Source: Alitta virens (Eukaryota > Annelida > Polychaeta > Phyllodocida > Nereididae). Taken from it: a stretch of 64,000 nucleotides of DNA. This document shows positions 1 through 10,800 of this stretch, in pieces. Within the stretch, counting starts at the first letter, position 1. Every line of letters begins with the position of its first letter. The notes beneath the pieces are model-generated. The model saw nothing but the letters and a program-made list of their open reading frames with translations, had not been told where the DNA came from and searched no databases. A program made the position numbers and the translations under genes. The stretch is from positions 28,469,250 through 28,533,249 of the forward strand of contig OW028579.1 in NCBI GenBank assembly GCA_932294295.1, read 5' to 3'.

Positions 1-31
1 TTAAAATTTACAATCAAATAAATTAATTGAA

Positions 32-1334
32 TCATTGTAAGCAAAGAGTATTTAAAAGTTCAATAGTCTCATTTCTATTAAGAATTGAATCAAACAGTCC
101 ATCCCTCAAATTTGCCAATTCTGATATAGTATGGGAAGTCCTGCAATCATCCAACATTTTACACTGCTGCTCACACTCCTTCATCATTTTGTTGTACACA
201 GAAATACACACTCTGATCACTGAAAGATTCAGGGACTAGTTGAGTTTCCTTGCTTGCAAATCTCAGACTTTTTGCAAAGCTTCTATTTTGTAATGTCACA
301 GCAGTATTAAACATATAACGGATTTCTGGGGAATTGTGTTGCAAACCATTGCAGGTAAACTTAATGAATCGTTTCACCAACATATGTTTACAGCACATAG
401 AATTTGTCTAATAATAGAGCATAAGCATGACTTCCTCCATTTATGAAATATGCAGAACACTGTTGCAACATTTCCGTACATAAAGCAGTAGAGTACTTTG
501 CAAATGTAAACTGTAGTGCATCTGTTGTAAGACTATGTAAACCTTCCTTGGTAAGAATAATAAGGTCCAAGATTTTGCCAATGACACAGCTGAGAGTGAT
601 TGCCCAATATTTCTCAGACAAATGAGTGATTCCACTACTTTTAGGAATTGGTGTCATAGTTCAAAGTAAAATGTCGGAGGGCAAATGGCCATGAGTCAGC
701 ATACTGTTATACAATATTGATAAAAACACGAAGAGTCTCTCAGTACCATGTATAATACAGTCAGATGATAGGCCTTTATTCCCATCTGATTTGCCATATT
801 TCAGCTTCTTAGGTAATTTCTGAATGTCACTAATACAAACAATAGATCCACTGGTAGTTTCTGGTAATCTAACTGAACATTGGACGAGATATCTTTCATT
901 AACTCCTTCATTTTGTCATAGTCATATGGCACACTAGTGTATAAACTTCTAAATTTGTTGTAAAACAGATCTGAAATACCATCAGGTTCACTAACCCCAT
1001 CAACAACCGCAGGCACACTTTTTTGTGATCTGTTTATTTTCTTAGCTTCTGTCCTAAAGTCCCTTGAGGAGTTGTTTGTCATGGCTTCAGCCATTCTTGT
1101 AGATTTGATCATTGTTGCATTCTTCTTACACAGTCTCACAGCATAATGATACTGATGTCTGGTATATCTCATTACTGCAGCTAGTTCACCATCAATAGGT
1201 CTGTCATTTTCTATCCGTCTTTCATGCCAAAACAATGCATTAAAATACTTTTCCTGGACATATTGGTTCCAGTCTGGAATTCTGTTTTTCTTGGGTCTGC
1301 TTATCACAGGTATGGACACCTCAGTTGCTTTCAA
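32..1334 (-). mobile_element. Decayed LINE (non-LTR retrotransposon), ORF2 3' half
   Basis: Minus-strand remnants of a reverse-transcriptase ORF broken by frameshifts. From 1334 to 801 there is a pre-RT segment; 657-388 carries RT-like text (TPIPKSSG, YWAITLSCVIGKILD, STALCTEMLQQC), and the segment between them can be followed through stops. 398-171 (KRFIKFTCNGL) and 220-32, ending in LLNTLCLQ, look like the C-terminal tail of such an ORF2. The catalytic YADD block is not seen, so there is an internal deletion around position 400. Its pre-RT and RT segments have the same organisation as the LINE at 19.0-20.6 kb, so the two probably belong to one family. Clade not assigned. The element is certainly dead. 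Confidence 0.8.
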
Positions 1335-1344
1335 AAAAGATTCA

Positions 1345-1430
1345 ACAATGTCTATCAGCCGCTGTCGTTACAACATCGTTTTGACATCGCGGACATCGCG
1401 TCAATGTTGAAAGTATTTGGAATGCTATCC
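1345..1430. mobile_element. MITE-like repeat, partial copy 1
   Basis: Right end carries TTTGGAATGCTATC, the terminal motif of a family found about nine times in this window. The interior is rich in GATGT/ACATC words, as in the other copies. The left terminus is degraded. Confidence 0.6.
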
Positions 1431-1435
1431 AAGCA

Positions 1436-2214
1436 GCACATTTCGTTTCATATATATTAAAAATCATAAACTCCCAGCAAAGACTTACACTGCATGCATG
1501 GGGCCACTCTCTTTGGAATTAATTGTCAACAGACCATGACAAAGATCACTCATCCTTAGAATCAGGGCCAGTATTTTACCACAAATGTTAAACTGAGCTG
1601 GGTCAATAACTCCCATAGACATGACATGAGGTGGGGGTAGTACACAGTCTAAGGTAAGATCAATATATTATTTATAAGATAACATATACTATTATTAACT
1701 TAACTGGATACTGGTTACATGCATTGATGTTTTGATATACTAAATTATATATAGATGTGTTGTTATTATTGACATACAGATGTCAGACATTGAAACGAGG
1801 AAATACATGTACACAATGTTTCTTTGGAACAGGCAATGTCATTATAGACAACCAACTATCATCAGCATTGTTTTTTTTATAGAAACAATAATATTAACAC
1901 GTGTTAGATTTTAAGTTAAAAAAATAACCCTATGCTATTTTTATATTTGGGTGGTGAAATTTTTTTGTTACTATTTTACGAAACAACCACAATTAAGCCT
2001 TTGAATCTACGCATTTTATGGAAATAGAAACTCACCATTAACAAGAAAAGCTCTCTTTAAAAAAAGACACCTGTACCCGACTTGTTTGAGATTATTTTAC
2101 ATCGTGCTGAACAAAGATGTTTTGGTTGCTTTTTTTTTTTTTGTAAATCGGGAAAAATTGGACTATAAATGAGTGATAAACATATTTATTTAAAAAAAAA
2201 AAAAAAAGACTTTC
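1436..2214. other. Intergenic, nothing recognised
   Basis: AT-rich DNA with no convincing ORF or known repeat. A T-run near 2130 and an A-run near 2195 precede the SINE-like segment. Confidence 0.5.
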
Positions 2215-2215
2215 C

Positions 2216-2300
2216 CTTGGTTGAATTCGCACCCAGGTCCTTCATGCCCCCTTTTCAATCATACCAGCACCTCTGACAATTTGGCCACTGCAGCAGGCTA
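2216..2300 (-). mobile_element. tRNA-derived SINE head (minus strand)
   Basis: On the minus strand this reads as a tRNA-like module with an A-box-like TGGCCAAATTGTCAGAG and a B-box-like GGGTGCGAATTC, spaced as in Pol III type-2 promoters. It does not fold as a functional tRNA (no paired acceptor ends), and an A-run lies next to it on the plus strand. A SINE relic is the simplest reading. Confidence 0.5.
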
Positions 2301-4403
2301 TTTATGGCACAACTTTCCTTGGACTATATTACAGTCAAATGTAGGCCATAGTCAGACCCATGTTGTGTAGCTTATTTTATAGCCGTAAAATACCATGGTT
2401 ACCAATTCAATTATGTCTAAAATGTTAATTGCATTTTGCAAACATGTGGTAACCATATTTGGCTAAAATCGGCTGAAACTGGTCATAGAGCAACACAGCT
2501 ACAGAACTACCTTATATGGGCATGCACAGAAAGTGATGATGAAACTGTACCAATCCTCCAATAAATTTGTAAACCTGATCACAGAAGTACTTCTTGAGCA
2601 GTAGAATATCTTAAGTTAGAGGTGTTCTATAGATTTAAATCTGGTACAAAAACTAGTCTTAACATTGAGGTGATCTTAATAGTAAGGTAAAACACAGTAA
2701 AAATACAGTATGACAATATGCATGTGAGGTGGTTTTGATAACTAGGGCCTAAGTGCTATTCAATTAACAATGCCCTGAAAACCTCAAGAATTCAGAAAAG
2801 TTAGATAATTATCATCGCTGGCTGAGCCCACACGTTGAGAAGATAGTCAAAGATTCTTTCGTAAATACATTAGTAAATGAAAATTCGCACAAATTTCATT
2901 TTTAATTATCCTGTGCTAAAAAAAAAAGCTTCTACATCTTTTGTCAATTGTGTCCACTCAAAGCTATTTTTATAAAAATGCTATTTTATGCATAAATATC
3001 AATAAAAATTGAAGACGTTAATGCGTCAATAGACACATTCCATTTGGTATATTCATTTATAAATATAGGAAAATAGTTACATTTTCCAATGTTATTACAG
3101 TGAATGGTCTACGAAGTCGTGATCAGAAAATTATTTTAAAAAAAACCAGGAAGTAGTGCTGTTGTTGTGCAGTTGTTATTCAAAAATTGTTTTGGTTTCA
3201 TGCCAAAGGGAGGGGAAATACATAATTCAATTATTGAATTTTGGTCCCTTTTAAAGACGAGACTACTGTCATCTATTTTCACTGTCATTCACAAACCAGT
3301 CCCTTGTCTCTGAAAGTGTATCTGGGAGCTCTTTGAACGTGTTTGTTGACCTTGAAGATTTACTTTACCTAACTTCCTGTAATAGTAATGTACTACAATA
3401 ATCACGGTAAGCAGTAAATATAAACACTCTGATTTAACAAAGTATTTGTTCTAAGTTGGCTGGACTGTGATTTGCAATATTAATGACCTGAAATGCTCTC
3501 AATTCATCAGAGGTTGCAAAAGGTCATGCATGAAGTTTGACCTTGAGAAAAGATCATGTTCTGAACCCTTAATGTTATTCTCCAATTGTCATTAATTTGT
3601 ATTACCAAGTACCATGTGCAATACACATGAACCATAAGGACGATTTTAAGGTTTTAGCATCCTGAAGTTGACCGCTTATCTGGTCAACAATATGACTGCT
3701 TTTTAAGTTGATTAAAATTGTGACCACACCATACTCCACAGGATGATTGATTCAAGACAAAAGCATCGATAGTCGCTGTTACTTTGCCCAGAAGGAAAGA
3801 CAAACTGAGTTTATTGTGTATTCGGCAAAGAGGAAAGACTTAAACAGAATTTTCAAACTGACAGATATTTGGCAAGGCAAAGTGTTAAAACTTTGAAATC
3901 GATTTAGATTATAGCAGATTTCAAAGACTTTGAAACTAAACTCCAGATGACGTCATGTGAATCCAGGTCTTCCCACAAAGGACAAACAGGAACAAACTAA
4001 TTTCACGGATGCATTCCAGAACAGGACAGGCAATGGAGGCATTTCCTGTTAATATCCCACACTTGGCTGTGTTCCTCATAGAAAACCCATTAGGAACAAC
4101 CCATGTGGTATTTATTGTGATCCACCATCCCTAATTCTAATAAATTGTGATCCACTAGGCCTATCCCTAATTTACATATTGGACGGACTACTTTAGGTTG
4201 ATCAGTTTCACTTTCATTTTCACTTTCACACTAAAATCACAACTTCGCCTATTACATAGACTCCTATTCACAAACTAGGTTTGAAATTTGCTTTTAAAGT
4301 AATTTTGAAAACTAGAAGTTGTCCGTAGTGGTCATTGGTCATGTCTGGACGAGACTTCAGTTCAAAGCACTTTCACTTTCATTTTGCCCATTAAATCTGG
4401 AAA
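2301..4403. other. Intergenic, nothing recognised apart from one short repeat
   Basis: No coding signal on either strand. At 3931-3965 there is a copy of a dispersed motif (ACTCCAGATGACGTCATG) also seen near 6660, 8690, 9590 and 18850. Confidence 0.5.
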
Positions 4404-4800
4404 ATGGACACAACTTCGTCAATTCTTGACCAATTTTGACCAAATAAAAATTGGCTTGAAGCTCAGTTTCTCCTCTCTTCAAATCGGCTAACAGTTCCTT
4501 TATATTTGTCATAGATTTTTGGTATCGGCGACTCTTTTTTGCCGACGATACAATCTGTTGATCTCAAACAGGCTGACATCCACAGCATTGAACATGCCAT
4601 GGCCACAACTTCACCAATTCTTGTCCGATTTTGACCAAATCAAGACTGACATGAAGCTGCACCTCTCCTCATTTCAAATCTTTTAACATTACATATGTTT
4701 AACTCGTTTTTTAGCCGTACCGGCGATTTGTTTTTACCGACGAAACTGTCTGTTAAACTCAAAAAGAGGCATTCAATGCTGTTGCCATGGACACCAAAAT
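4404..4800. repeat. Diverged tandem repeat, about 190-bp unit
   Basis: Two units, plus the beginning of a third, start at about 4404, 4599 and 4788. Each opens with ATGG(A/C)CAC and continues with shared text such as CCAATTTTGACCAAAT / CCGATTTTGACCAAAT and CCGACGA(T/A)AC. Units are clearly diverged. Confidence 0.7.
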
Positions 4801-5198
4801 GCACAGTGGCGTCACTGAGGAATCTAGTTGCACTGAACAATGATTCTGACTAAAATACTTATATTTTTCTCATTAAATGATGAAACACGTATTTCTACAT
4901 GAACAAAACACAGGTTTCTATAACAAACACAATCTATCAAATGCCTATTTTTCTGCTAATAGCCTTCAAACTTTTGAATGGGATGACGTTGTGATGTCTG
5001 TCTGTGTGCTTGGTTCTCTTCTGTGATTGGCTGCTAAGGAAGTTTATGAATATTAATTAGATTTGTGATCCTCACTGTTTGTGTAGGAATATCAGTATGA
5101 AAAGTACAAGAATTTGGTCAAAACATTTCTTAATTTCTTAGTTTTCACAGCTAAAAATGCTCAAAATATCTGTAAAAGTGTGGGATATAAATAATTCG

Positions 5199-5265
5199 TG
5201 AGCTGTCTTGCTACAGAACTCACTCGTGGCTTTGCCACTCGTGAGTTCCTCTGCCAGACAGCTCA
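5199..5265. repeat. Perfect inverted repeat (hairpin)
   Basis: AACTCACTCGTGGC (5217-5230) and GCCACTCGTGAGTT (5234-5247) are exact reverse complements around a TTT loop. An outer GAGCTGTC/GACAGCTC pair extends the stem. Probably the core of a foldback element. Confidence 0.8.
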
Positions 5266-6754
5266 CTCATGGGTTTCATTGAGCTGATCCACCACTGTGG
5301 TTGGGTTTTATTATAGTAGATGAGTCCCAGTTTCTTCATGGAATTATTAATTTGTGCAAATAACACAAGACTCAAGGTTGTCAGAAGACTTTATAAATTC
5401 AGACATCCAGAATGGCAGATGGTTTTACTATGGTGACCTCACTCAATGATCAGAAACTGAGTTAAACAAAGGCAAGAGATACATGCGACTGCTGGAGGAG
5501 AATAGATCTTATGGTACAGTTGGTTTCATCAAAAACGGCCTGTCAAATTGAACCTAGACAAAGCCAGACAACTTCTGCTACACAATGCTACCTGCCACAA
5601 AACAGACCTGTCTGGCTATAGCTGGCTGGATCTTACAGTACACGAAGCACCATTTGGTGAATAAGTTGAGAGTAACACAATTACAACCAAGATTAGGGGC
5701 CAATCAATAACCCCAAGCCACTTAATAGTCTTAAGTTACCTATATGTGGCATGCTGTCTGGCAGACTGGGTGAAGACTCAATGTTAACAACAAAACCAAA
5801 ATACATAACACGGACAGTAAAGCTTCCAAAGTGGGGTGGTCGTCTTATAGAGGCTGGTCGTCTTACAGAGAACGGCACTGTGGCGCCACCTATAATTCGC
5901 GGTAATAGCGCAAAAAGCAATTAGTGCCCAGGTTGATAATGCTGTGGCCAAAAAAACATTTCTATACAGCTACTTCTTCGTCAAGACGTGCTCTGTTTAA
6001 TGGTCTGTGTTTGAAGATTCTAACCCTTATGGTTGCTGAGAAATTTTGTATTGAAGTAATCCAACTTAGTTAGCCTTAAGTGTGTCAAAGACTGCTAATT
6101 TCTCTTATTATTTATTTATTCAATAGATACCCCCCAAAACTACAAGTTAAATGTACAAGAGGACATAAAAAGTATATAATTTTAATATGAGTGAAAATAA
6201 AAACCTGTGTGGATGGTCGCTAGCTTGAAGGCTTCTGTTATAGTTGTAATAACATGATGACTGTTATACATTGTATTTAACTTATTTAATTCAGCACATA
6301 TAATTTTAATATCAAGTCAAAATGGGGTTTTGAATTATCATGTCCTTTTGATATTACGTAATTGCTACCAGATTTGTTGGCTATGGTCTTCAATTGTAAT
6401 TGACAAAAGCCTTCATCACAGTGGTCATGCATGGTTGCCTCTGAGGCCCAGAATTGTATTTGATACCATTTGAATCTGTCCGTGTTATAGAGAATGGTTG
6501 TGTTATCCAAACTGGTCATGTTACAGAGACTTTTATTGTATTAAAAGACAGGAAAAATATTCGGTGCAGCTCAAATATGGCCACGCTATCCAGTCTGGTC
6601 GCAGGTCAGTCCCAACTGTACTTGGAAACAAATCTCCTGGGCTTGTAAGATAAACTGTAGAGGACGTCATGTGAATCCAGGACTCAATGAGAGTCATGGA
6701 ATCACATGAGGACCTCTGCAGTTTAGCTTTTGCTTTCCCAATACAGTGCACGGA
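5266..6754. other. Intergenic, repeat debris
   Basis: No gene. Two direct copies of a GGTCGTCTTAYAGAG motif lie at about 5837-5875. A copy of the AGGACGTCATGTGAATCC repeat lies at about 6659-6690. Confidence 0.45.
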
Positions 6755-6928
6755 TGGGCGCCTAGCTCAGTGGTAGTGTGCTGGGCTTCCAACCACTGGG
6801 TCCCAGGTTCAATTCCTGGTCGAGCCTATGTTGGATGGCTGTTTCATCCTTCGTCTCATTGCCATGGTCCCTACCTGTCCTAATAAGCCCATCAGGTGCA
6901 GAAATACAGGACGTAAAGCCCTAATCCA
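6755..6928 (+). mobile_element. tRNA-derived SINE, copy 1
   Basis: The tRNA-like head has an A box (TAGCTCAGTGGTAG) and B box (GGTTCAATTCC). It is followed by a body with GGCTGTTTCATCCTTCG and GCCATGGTCC and a tail ending AATACAGGACGTAAAGCC. The same head, body and tail recur at 30625-30796, and the body alone at 17892-17929, which defines it as a SINE family rather than a tRNA gene. It ends in a short (ACC)n tract. Confidence 0.9.
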
Positions 6929-7051
6929 CCACCACCACCACCCAATACAGTGCGCTATGTACACCAGAAAATTTGTTACTTTTATCTTAAACATTATTGT
7001 ATTATATTTACTGTAAATGTATATAGCCCAGACTGCATTCTAAATAAGGAA

Positions 7052-7540
7052 TTATGGCTCTCGAGGCCTGAATGAACTTTCTATTAATCTTCGACTCATG
7101 AGGAAACAATTGTATAAAAGGTCTTTTGTGCCCAGTTCAGTTTCCTTATGGAATGACCTTGATTTGTCTGTAAAGTCAAGCCTGAATTGTGCGATGTTTA
7201 AGCAGAAATTAAAAATTACTTCATAATTAGAACCTTTACTTCTGCCTTTGGGATTACCCCGAAAGGCAGAAGTAATGTTGGCACAGCTCCGGCTTGGTTT
7301 CTCGGATATTCCCCATTTTGTAACTGCGTCACCTCTGCAGAAACTGTTAACCACTTCTTCGTTGCATGTCTGAACTATTCCAACAATAGACAAATTTTGC
7401 TAAATAGTGTTAGTAATACAACACCACTCCCAATTACTTCCAATTTGCTTTTATTTGGAGACGAATCTCCGCCCACAAACGTCAATTTTGATATAATAAT
7501 CCAAAAAATATAATTTATTTCATCAACAAATCAATTTTAG
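7052..7540 (+). mobile_element. LINE 3' end (ORF2 C-terminus)
   Basis: Plus-strand conceptual reading, with one frame change near 7225. It gives RSFVPSSVSLWNDL, a typical post-RT block of LINE ORF2. A Cys/His cluster CNCVTSAETVNHFFVAC follows, and the ORF ends in FISSTNQF and a stop at 7538-7540. The RT itself is absent, so this is a 5'-truncated insertion, as LINEs usually leave. The longest intact frame here (minus strand, 7393-7052) is only an antisense shadow. Confidence 0.8.
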
Positions 7541-7724
7541 TTCAATCCTAGCCTATTTGTAATAGTTCATCAATAGATCAAATATTCATCAAGTTTGCCT
7601 GACTTAGGTCTTTTGTACAGTTTGCACATTATACTAACCAAGATTGAACCCTTTTATGGAGCCTTCGGCTCATTGGCAAAATTAGATAAATAATTTTAAA
7701 CCAAATAGGGAAAACATTGACGTG

Positions 7725-7803
7725 ATTTTGGCGATGTTGATACGATGTTGTTCTGAAGGCGTCCAATATAGTAGAGATGTAAACCCGATTTGGAATGCTA
7801 TTT
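7725..7803. mobile_element. MITE-like repeat, partial copy 2
   Basis: GGCGATGTTGATACGATGTTG interior words, and the right end CCCGATTTGGAATGCTAT. It lies about 70 bp upstream of the amine oxidase coding start. Confidence 0.65.
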
Positions 7804-7872
7804 GGAATATATGCATACTGCATATTGTTGTCAATCTGTAATTGAATATAACAATTCTTTGCAGATCTCAAG

Positions 7873-10800
7873 ATGACAGACTGGAAGCACTTATTACTTG
7901 TGACCACCTTCATCTTGACCTGGTTAGGAAAAGGTCAATCAGAGGTCATTGTTGTTGGAGGAGGTCTGGCAGGGATCACAGCAGCACGTGACCTTGTTAA
8001 TGAAAATGTTAACGTCACAATATTAGAAGCAAGGTCAAGGCCAGGGGGAAGAATTTGGTCATATGACCTTGTCGACAGTAGTGAGTGTGAAATATCTTCT
8101 GAAATTTACTACTGAACCCTTGGTTTTTAGAATGTTTTACCAGGCAGCTAGTGGCATGATAGTTTCTTTATTTTAAAATGATTGATTATATACTACCTTG
8201 CCAAAATTGTTCATAAACAACTGACACATGTATTAATGGAAACTTATCATTTCCATCAATAAACAACATTTATAAAACTACCTAAGGTCAGCTTGAGGAA
8301 CAGTCATGTCCAAAAAGACAGGCTATGTTTGATGATTCCAACTAAATTTTAACAAACCAAAAATAAAATTCCATGATATTTTTGCTCTAAAACTGTTACA
8401 AGGTCAAGTTACAGTGAAATTCAAGTTTACATTGGTGCAAACAACTTTTTATTGTCCGATTAAATGCCCTTATTTTTGGTCTATTTCAGCTGTAGATCTT
8501 GGGTGTGCTTTCATATTCCCAAATTCGAATGATGTTCTGAATAAAACTTTTGAATTCAAACTACCATTGGGCAACATCACAATGCTAAATTGCGCAGTGA
8601 GAGATGAGACCAGAAATGTCAAAGAAACAGCAGAATTTGTCAAAGATGTTCTCCTTGCTATGGTGGTAAAGTCTATTTAAGCTTCAGGGGACATCATGTG
8701 AATCCTGGACTCTCATTGGTTGATTGGCTGTTTTATGGGATTCCTGTTTCACATGACATTCTAGTTTAGTTTCCACATCTATGAAATCTATTATAATTTT
8801 ATTGTTTTGTCTTAGCTAGTTGTTATGTTTACATTAAAAATTCTCTGGGATGGTGGGTGAATCATTCTAAAGAACACACAAAAAAATGCAATGCAATGAG
8901 GTTTCAGAAGTTATTCCAAATATCCTATAAGTTAGCTGCTGTCACTTCCAGTTTGTTCCTGAATTTTGGTGGTCCATAACTGTGATGTTTTCTTCACTCA
9001 GTGTGTCTGTACGTTCTTTCATAATACACTTAACTGCCACTCAGATACTGAAAGGCTTTACACATGAAAGGATAAATCCATGGAGAATAAAAAAAAACAT
9101 TTTCTGCCTCACTGTCTCCAGTATGGTGAGCATATGGCCTATATAAATTTTTTATCATTGCTTACATTTTATGTTTAAGATTTCGTAGTCCGGTGAACTT
9201 ACAATGGTATACATCCCCATTTTTGCTACATTAGGTTTTGAAATGTACTCTCTTTGACAATGTAGCTATATGAATATGTTCAGCTCCAATAGCTCACTTA
9301 ATATCTCTTTTGAGTGAAATATTTATTCAAAGTCAGATGTTCAGTAGGTTGACCATAACACCCTTACTACTTGGTGGACTTGCTCTATTGTAAGTGAGTT
9401 GTGGACTCTATTTCACTTGTAGGTTAATTGTCTCTGTAAGTGAGTTGTGGACAGGTTGACTGTTTTATGGGATTCCTGTTTCACATGACATTCTAGTTTT
9501 TAGTTTCCACATCTATGAAATCTATTGTAGTTTTATTGTTTTGTATTAGCTAGTTGCTATGGTGGTAAAATCTATTTAAGCTTCAGGGGACGTCATGTGA
9601 ATCCTGGATTCTGATTGGTTGATGGACTGTTATAGCCAATGGGATTCCGGTTTCCCATGAAGTTTAGTTTCCACACTCATCATCAACCTTATTGTGAGGA
9701 CTTGTCTTACAGCACTGCAGTTTCATAATGCTTATTCTAATCCTCTCACATTATTAATTTTTTTACAGAATCTACAAAATGTCCACGATATGTTCAACCA
9801 TACCCTGAGTATAAGTGAAGCTCTGCGAACATCCAGGGTTGACCAAGAATTAGAAAACCGAGGCGCGTCAGCCTGGACAGCCGGGCGACATATCATGGAA
9901 TTCCTCATGGGAGGCGACTTCGAAAAAATGTCCATAGCAGTACAAATCCCTTTGAATGAATTGCAGAAAGTCATTCATATGGTAAAAGATGGAATGGAGA
10001 CATTGATTGAAAGGTATGTTTTTAGGCCCATTGCCAATTTATATATATATATATATATATATATGGTTGAAAATAAAAATTTCACTTGTGTGTATTGGAA
10101 GGTCCAGGCAAAATCAAACAGGTGGACATAAGAACATACTTACAATCGATCAGAACGTTTGGTAAAAAGTCCCAATGTTAATCTCTGGAGAATTTTGATG
10201 GAACTAATAACCCTCAGCATATAGAGCAGAATTATTTATTCACCAGTCCTAGTTGAATAGAAAATTGATCTAAAAGTTGTCCGCATGCTGACATAAAGTA
10301 GGTCCAGTTGAGAAAATTGATCTAACAGGTAAAGTATGTTTGGGCTGCCGTTAGATGATTATCTTGAGGCCAAAATCTTAATTCAATGGTGTAATGTCTT
10401 ACTCTGCAGTATGATAATGGGAAAATCAGGAGAACAACCATTATCCATAGTGTATGACAGCCCAGTGACTAAAATTGAAAAGACTGAAAATGGTTTTGAA
10501 GTGACCAGCAATGGCAATGTCCAGACTGCAAAGCATGTGGTAGTCGCTGTGCCAGCCGCAGTGTTGAAAGCGAAACGGATTCAGTTTATACCAGAGCTCA
10601 GTGACCAACGACAGAAAGCTCTAGAACATGTTGGTAAGGACAATTTAATATTGTTGATCTATTTCTTCTTATGTTCATCACTCTTTCTTTGGTAAGGACA
10701 ATTTAATATTGTTGATCTATTTCTTCTTATGTTCATCACTCTTTCTTGTAATATATGCATTCAAACATGGATGCTAAATGACAATTTCAGAAAACATTAC

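Noticed and set aside
6755..6830. tRNA gene
   Set aside because: The same head plus an identical non-tRNA body recurs at 30625, so it is a SINE.
6828..7016. ORF with a run of histidines
   Set aside because: It is the SINE tail plus a (CCA)n tract.
7052..7393. 113-residue minus-strand ORF
   Set aside because: Antisense to a plus-strand LINE C-terminus that carries the recognisable motifs.
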